Of a stretch of 16,093 nt of DNA, positions 12,442 to 16,093 are shown piece after piece. Source of the DNA: UBA1756 sp045132235 (lineage in GTDB: Bacteria; Bacteroidota; Bacteroidia; Bacteroidales; WCHB1-69); contig JBGURX010000059.1 of NCBI GenBank assembly GCA_045132235.1, positions 1 through 16,093 of the forward strand, written 5' to 3'. Positions within the stretch are counted from its first letter, which is position 1. Every line of letters begins with the position of its first letter. The notes under the pieces were generated by a model, which saw only the letters and a list, made by a program, of their open reading frames with translations, searched no databases and was not told the DNA's origin. The position numbers and the translations under genes were made by a program.

Positions 12442-14369
12442 GTACCCATCCTTTTTTTCAGAAAAAGACCTACCTGCACACGCCGTTGCTGCATATTGCC
12501 TATACAACCGTCTGTCTTTTGGCGATTTACAGCCTTTGCCGGTTGGTTTTCTATCTATTCAACCTCTCCCATTTCCCGGAGGCACGCGCCGCCTATTTCT
12601 TCTACGGCCTGCGTTTCGACTTGGCGGCCATCATTCTCCTGAACGCCCCGTATTTCCTGTTGTTGCTGCTGCCGTTCAAGTTCGTAGGCAGCCGTCCCTG
12701 CCGCATCGCCGCCAACCTCTACCTCATCCTTGCCAATCTGTTGGCCGTCGCCGCCAACCTGATCGACACCTGCTACTACCCCTTTTCCATGCGCAGGATG
12801 ACCTGCGACATCTTCAGTTTCGCCGGCGAGACGGGCAATTTCGCCGACCTGCTCCCCCTTTTCCTACACGACTATTACTATATGATATTCATCTTCATCG
12901 GCTTTGTACTGCTGGTGATGGCAATGGTTTATTTTTCAAAATTCATTGATTATAAAGAATTTATACAAAAAGGGAAAGCCATTCTCGTACAGATAGCCAT
13001 CCGCATTGTCGTGATAGGACTTTTGCTGCTCGGCATTCGCGGAGGCTGGCAATACCGTCCGCTGTCGATGGTTTCGGCAGGTGAGTATGGCGGAGTAGAA
13101 AATGCCGCCCTCATCCTCAATTCGCCCTTTACACTTCTCAACACCCTGCACAGCGAACAGCTTCCCGAACAGACCTACTTTACGGAAGAAGAGTGCGAGC
13201 AAGACTTCCCTGTTAAACGAGAAATCTTTGACAACCAATATTTTATCCCGCCAAAGACCGACAATATCGTACTGATTATTTTAGAAGGAATTTCCAGCGA
13301 ATACAGCACGGCATTGGCTGACGAGCCGAAAGCGATCGCGGGCTACACGCCGTTTTTGGACAGCTTAGCGGAGCACAGCATCACCTTCAGGGGGATGGCC
13401 AACGGACAGCAGTCCATTGAGGCGGTGGCCTCCATACTGGGCGGCATTCCTTCGCTGATGGAAAAGCCGTTTTGCCAGTCGCAGTACGCCACCAACTATG
13501 TCAGCTACCCCCTGCCGGTGCTCAAAAAGCAGGGCATGACCACGCATTTCTTCCATGGCGGCACCAATGGCACGATGGGCTTCGACCGGATGAGCCGCAC
13601 CGCCGGTGTGGACCACTACTACGGGATGGATGAGTACCCGTACCGTCGCCGCGACTACGACGGCAGCTGGGGCATTCCCGACGTGCCCTACCTGAACTAT
13701 GTGGCGCAGGAGTTAGACCATATCGACGAACCGTTTTTCGCCACGCTCTACACCCTCACCTCGCACCATCCCTTCCAAGTGCCGGCAGAGTACGACCAAA
13801 AGGTTGCCAAAGGAGACTTCCCGATGCAACATACGGTTGCCTATACCGATGAGGCGCTGCGGCAGTTCTTCGCACAAGTGTCGCAAACCGACTGGTATAA
13901 CCGCACCCTGTTCGTCATCACCGCCGACCATTGCACCTTTGAAGGCGCAAAAAATGTTGACTACCAACGTCATCGCTATTCAGTGCCCATGATTTTCTTC
14001 CACCCCGCACAGCCAGAAGTGTTCCATTCCGATGAAATCATGCAGCAAGTGGATATCATGCCCTCCATCTTCGGCTATTGCGGCTTCAGCGGAGCATTTG
14101 TCTCTTTCGGCAACAACGTGTTCGACAGTTCCACGCCGCGCTTCGCCATCAACTACCTTTCGGGCACCTATCAATTTTACATCTCCCATTATCTAATTGA
14201 ATTTAATGGAGATAAAATATTGAAAATATGGGATTTAGAAAAAGAAGGAAATCTACGGGACATCTCTTCCCAATCCATTCCACAGGTTAAAGAATATGAA
14301 AGACTGATGAAAGCCGTCATCCAGCAATACCATGAAGGCCTTCTTCACAACAAATTAAAAATCAATTAG
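12438..14369 (+). CDS. LtaS-like membrane sulfatase-fold phosphotransferase
   Basis: The 643-residue product has five predicted membrane segments in the first about 200 residues, then a large extracytoplasmic domain of the alkaline phosphatase/sulfatase fold. Metal-site and catalytic features match the LtaS/MdoB group: the Glu in IVLIILEGISSEY (Glu283), the nucleophile region ANGQQSIEAVASILGGIPS (Ser326 where LtaS has Thr), TSHHPF (His443/444), and TADHCTF (Asp497, His498). Enzymes of this group move phosphoglycerol or phosphoethanolamine from phospholipid to a glycan or lipid. Gram-negative Bacteroidota make no classical lipoteichoic acid, so the acceptor may be LPS, a periplasmic glucan or a surface lipid. 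It overlaps the upstream exported-protein gene by ATGA, and its stop codon overlaps the stop of trmB on the other strand. Confidence 0.88.
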   Translation: MSTHPFFQKKTYLHTPLLHIAYTTVCLLAIYSLCRLVFYLFNLSHFPEARAAYFFYGLRFDLAAIILLNAPYFLLLLLPFKFVGSRPCRIAANLYLILANLLAVAANLIDTCYYPFSMRRMTCDIFSFAGETGNFADLLPLFLHDYYYMIFIFIGFVLLVMAMVYFSKFIDYKEFIQKGKAILVQIAIRIVVIGLLLLGIRGGWQYRPLSMVSAGEYGGVENAALILNSPFTLLNTLHSEQLPEQTYFTEEECEQDFPVKREIFDNQYFIPPKTDNIVLIILEGISSEYSTALADEPKAIAGYTPFLDSLAEHSITFRGMANGQQSIEAVASILGGIPSLMEKPFCQSQYATNYVSYPLPVLKKQGMTTHFFHGGTNGTMGFDRMSRTAGVDHYYGMDEYPYRRRDYDGSWGIPDVPYLNYVAQELDHIDEPFFATLYTLTSHHPFQVPAEYDQKVAKGDFPMQHTVAYTDEALRQFFAQVSQTDWYNRTLFVITADHCTFEGAKNVDYQRHRYSVPMIFFHPAQPEVFHSDEIMQQVDIMPSIFGYCGFSGAFVSFGNNVFDSSTPRFAINYLSGTYQFYISHYLIEFNGDKILKIWDLEKEGNLRDISSQSIPQVKEYERLMKAVIQQYHEGLLHNKLKIN

Positions 14370-15037
14370 CGGCGGTTGTCCACCTCAATCCTGATGTAGG
14401 AGATGAGGGAGCCCTGCTCCAGCCATTTCTTTTCGTAAAAAGTCTGTATTTCAGTCAGAAACGGATGATTTGACGATGCATACACGTCCTCGACATTGTC
14501 GGTGATATGCCACTGTTCCTCTGCGGCAGTTTCGAGTAGATACTCGTACAGCAGGCGGCTGTCGGTCTTGAGGTGCAGCACGCCCGTTTCACCCCACACA
14601 TTGCGGTAACGCTCCACGAAGTTGGGCGACACAAGGCGGCGGCGCGCTTTTTTGGGCTGCGGGTCGGGGAAGGTGACCCAGATTTCGGAGACCTCGCCCG
14701 GGGCGAAATAGTGCTCAATATCATCAATTTGGCCACGGATAAAGGCGGCGTTGGCAAGGTTTTCGATGGTGGCATCCTTGCAGCCGCGCCAGAGGCGGGC
14801 TCCCTTGCGGTCCATGCCGATGAAGTTCTTGTCGGGAAAATGGCGTGCCATGGAGACCGTATATTCACCGCGGCCGCAGCCCACCTCCACGATGATGGGA
14901 TTATCGTTATGGAAATATTCTGCATTCCACTTGCCTTTCAGCGGGAAAGCGTCGTTGCGCACATCATAATGATGGTGTTGGAAAAGGTTGGAAAAAGTCT
15001 CGTTTTCAGCGAAACGCTGGAGTTTGTGTTTGGCCAT
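14366..15037 (-). CDS. trmB: tRNA (guanine-N7-)-methyltransferase
   Basis: TrmB methylates G46 in the variable loop of many tRNAs, using S-adenosylmethionine, in the cytoplasm. The 223-residue product has the SAM-binding motif IIVEVGCGRGEYT (about 48-60), the acidic NFIGMDRKG (about 71-79), and the family motif VTFPDPQPKKARRRL (about 121-135; often FPDPWPKK elsewhere). LKTDSRLLYEYLL and the C-terminal FLTEIQTFYEKKWLEQG also fit the family. It starts one base after the stop of the ABC exporter (TAA C ATG), so the two are probably cotranscribed. Its TAA stop overlaps the TAG of the converging LtaS-like gene. Confidence is high. Confidence 0.95.
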   Translation of the reverse strand: MAKHKLQRFAENETFSNLFQHHHYDVRNDAFPLKGKWNAEYFHNDNPIIVEVGCGRGEYTVSMARHFPDKNFIGMDRKGARLWRGCKDATIENLANAAFIRGQIDDIEHYFAPGEVSEIWVTFPDPQPKKARRRLVSPNFVERYRNVWGETGVLHLKTDSRLLYEYLLETAAEEQWHITDNVEDVYASSNHPFLTEIQTFYEKKWLEQGSLISYIRIEVDNRR

Positions 15038-15038
15038 G

Positions 15039-16093
15039 TTATCGGTAGTTGTTGACTTCTGCTAATTTGGAATATTTGCCGCCGAGGGCGATGAGTTCGT
15101 CGTGGGTGCCCTGTTCCACGATGCGGCCGCCGTCGAGCACCACAATCTTGTCGGCGTTGCGGATGGTGGATAGGCGGTGGGCGATGACGATGGTGGTGCG
15201 GTTCTGCATCACACGGTCGAGGGCTTCTTGCACAAGGCGTTCCGACTCGGTGTCCATGGCGGAGGTAGCCTCGTCGAGGATGAGGATGGGCGTGTTGCGC
15301 AGCACGGCGCGGGCGATGCTGATACGCTGCCGCTGTCCGCCGGAGAGGCTGAGGCCGCGGTCGCCGATGACGGTGTTGAGGCCGTCGGGCATCGCCTCGA
15401 TGAACTCGGCGGCGTTGGCCGTGCGGGCGGCGGCCATCACAGCCTGCTTATCCACCTGCTCGCGGCCAAAGGCGATGTTGCGGGCAATGGTATCGTTGAA
15501 GAGCACAACATCCTGTGTGACAATGGAAAACAGCGAGCGAAGCGAGCGGATGTCGCACTGGCGGATGTCCACCCCATCAATGAGGATGCGACCGCCAGTC
15601 ACGTCATAGAAACGGGGCAGCAGGTCGGCGAGGGTGGACTTCCCTGCTCCCGACGCGCCCACGATGGCCACCATCTGTCCTTTTTCCACCGTCAGGTTCA
15701 CATCATGCAGCACTTCGGCCGTGGCATACGAAAACGACACATGCTCCATCGTAATCCCACGCTCAAAACCGGTCAGTTTCACCGCATCCGGCACATCTGT
15801 AATTACCTCCTCGGCATCCAGCACTTCGTAGATGCGGTCGAGCACGGCCATGCCGCGATGGTACTTGGCAAGGGCGGTGCCGATATTCTTGGCGGGATTG
15901 ACAATCATGGCAAAAAGGGCGATGTAGGTGATGAACATGGGAGCCGTGAACGATGACTGCCCGTTCAGCACGAGCGAGCCGCCGAACACGAGAATGATCA
16001 TCACCACCGTGACACCAAGGAACTCGCTCATCGGGGAGGCGAGGTCGCCACGGCGGGTGACACGGCGAATCATTGATGCCACCGTCGAGTTGT
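15039..16093 (-). CDS. MsbA-like ABC exporter, 5' part outside the window
   Basis: The gene enters from the right edge; the N-terminal part of the membrane domain is missing. What remains is the last membrane segments (for example VTVVMIILVFGGSLVL and FITYIALFAMIV) and a complete ATP-binding domain. Its motifs are Walker A GASGAGKST (about 15633-15659), the Q-loop VTQDVVLFN, the signature LSGGQRQR (from about 15347), Walker B ILILDEATSA and the H-loop IAHRLST. This half-transporter form works as a homodimer or heterodimer. It resembles MsbA, which flips lipid A-core across the inner membrane, but multidrug exporters look the same at this level. The valine codon at 16080-16082 is not a start: the frame stays open to the edge. 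trmB follows after 1 bp. Confidence 0.92.
   Translation of the reverse strand, partial: NSTVASMIRRVTRRGDLASPMSEFLGVTVVMIILVFGGSLVLNGQSSFTAPMFITYIALFAMIVNPAKNIGTALAKYHRGMAVLDRIYEVLDAEEVITDVPDAVKLTGFERGITMEHVSFSYATAEVLHDVNLTVEKGQMVAIVGASGAGKSTLADLLPRFYDVTGGRILIDGVDIRQCDIRSLRSLFSIVTQDVVLFNDTIARNIAFGREQVDKQAVMAAARTANAAEFIEAMPDGLNTVIGDRGLSLSGGQRQRISIARAVLRNTPILILDEATSAMDTESERLVQEALDRVMQNRTTIVIAHRLSTIRNADKIVVLDGGRIVEQGTHDELIALGGKYSKLAEVNNYR

Overview
The window looks like chromosome from a Bacteroidota bacterium, most likely an anaerobic member of the Bacteroidales. Four things point there: TAnnTTTG-type -7 promoter elements in front of several genes; mostly A-rich leaders rather than Shine-Dalgarno sites; a secreted C10 cysteine protease ending in a type IX secretion (Por) sorting domain; and an Rnf-type RnfB/RnfC pair together with a lysine 5,6-aminomutase beta subunit. 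The lineage is inferred from these traits; no rRNA or other marker gene is present.

Layout. (1) 1-246: 3' end of guaA (GMP synthase), then a 188-bp gap made largely of short tandem repeats. (2) 435-3781, minus strand: an acyl-CoA synthetase followed by a sodium:alanine-type symporter (AGCS). (3) 3782-3990: a divergent intergenic region with three direct repeats of 20-bp period, then a membrane-anchored LytTR regulator (3991-4869). (4) 4964-6880, plus strand: kamE, then a GT4-like glycosyltransferase that apparently starts at TTG three bases after the kamE stop. (5) 6945-8360: C10 protease with T9SS tail. (6) 8524-14369, plus strand: rnfB, rnfC, a thioredoxin-fold lipoprotein, an unrecognised exported protein and an LtaS-like membrane sulfatase-fold enzyme; the last three junctions are +6, -1 and -4 bp. 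(7) 14366-16093, minus strand: trmB directly downstream of a truncated MsbA-like ABC exporter.

How the genes may work together (inference). Protein digestion outside the cell (C10 protease), sodium-coupled amino-acid uptake (AGCS), lysine fermentation (KamE), acyl-CoA activation and ferredoxin:NAD+ oxidoreduction coupled to ion pumping (Rnf) fit an amino-acid-fermenting anaerobe. The main oddities are: rnfB-rnfC not followed by rnfD/G/E/A but by envelope genes; kamE without kamD beside it; a candidate LytTR operator in the regulator's own upstream region with a matching 12-mer at the AGCS promoter; and a perfect 16-bp palindrome at the kamE promoter. No tRNA, rRNA, CRISPR array, IS element or transposase was seen. 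No gene-free stretch exceeds about 210 bp.
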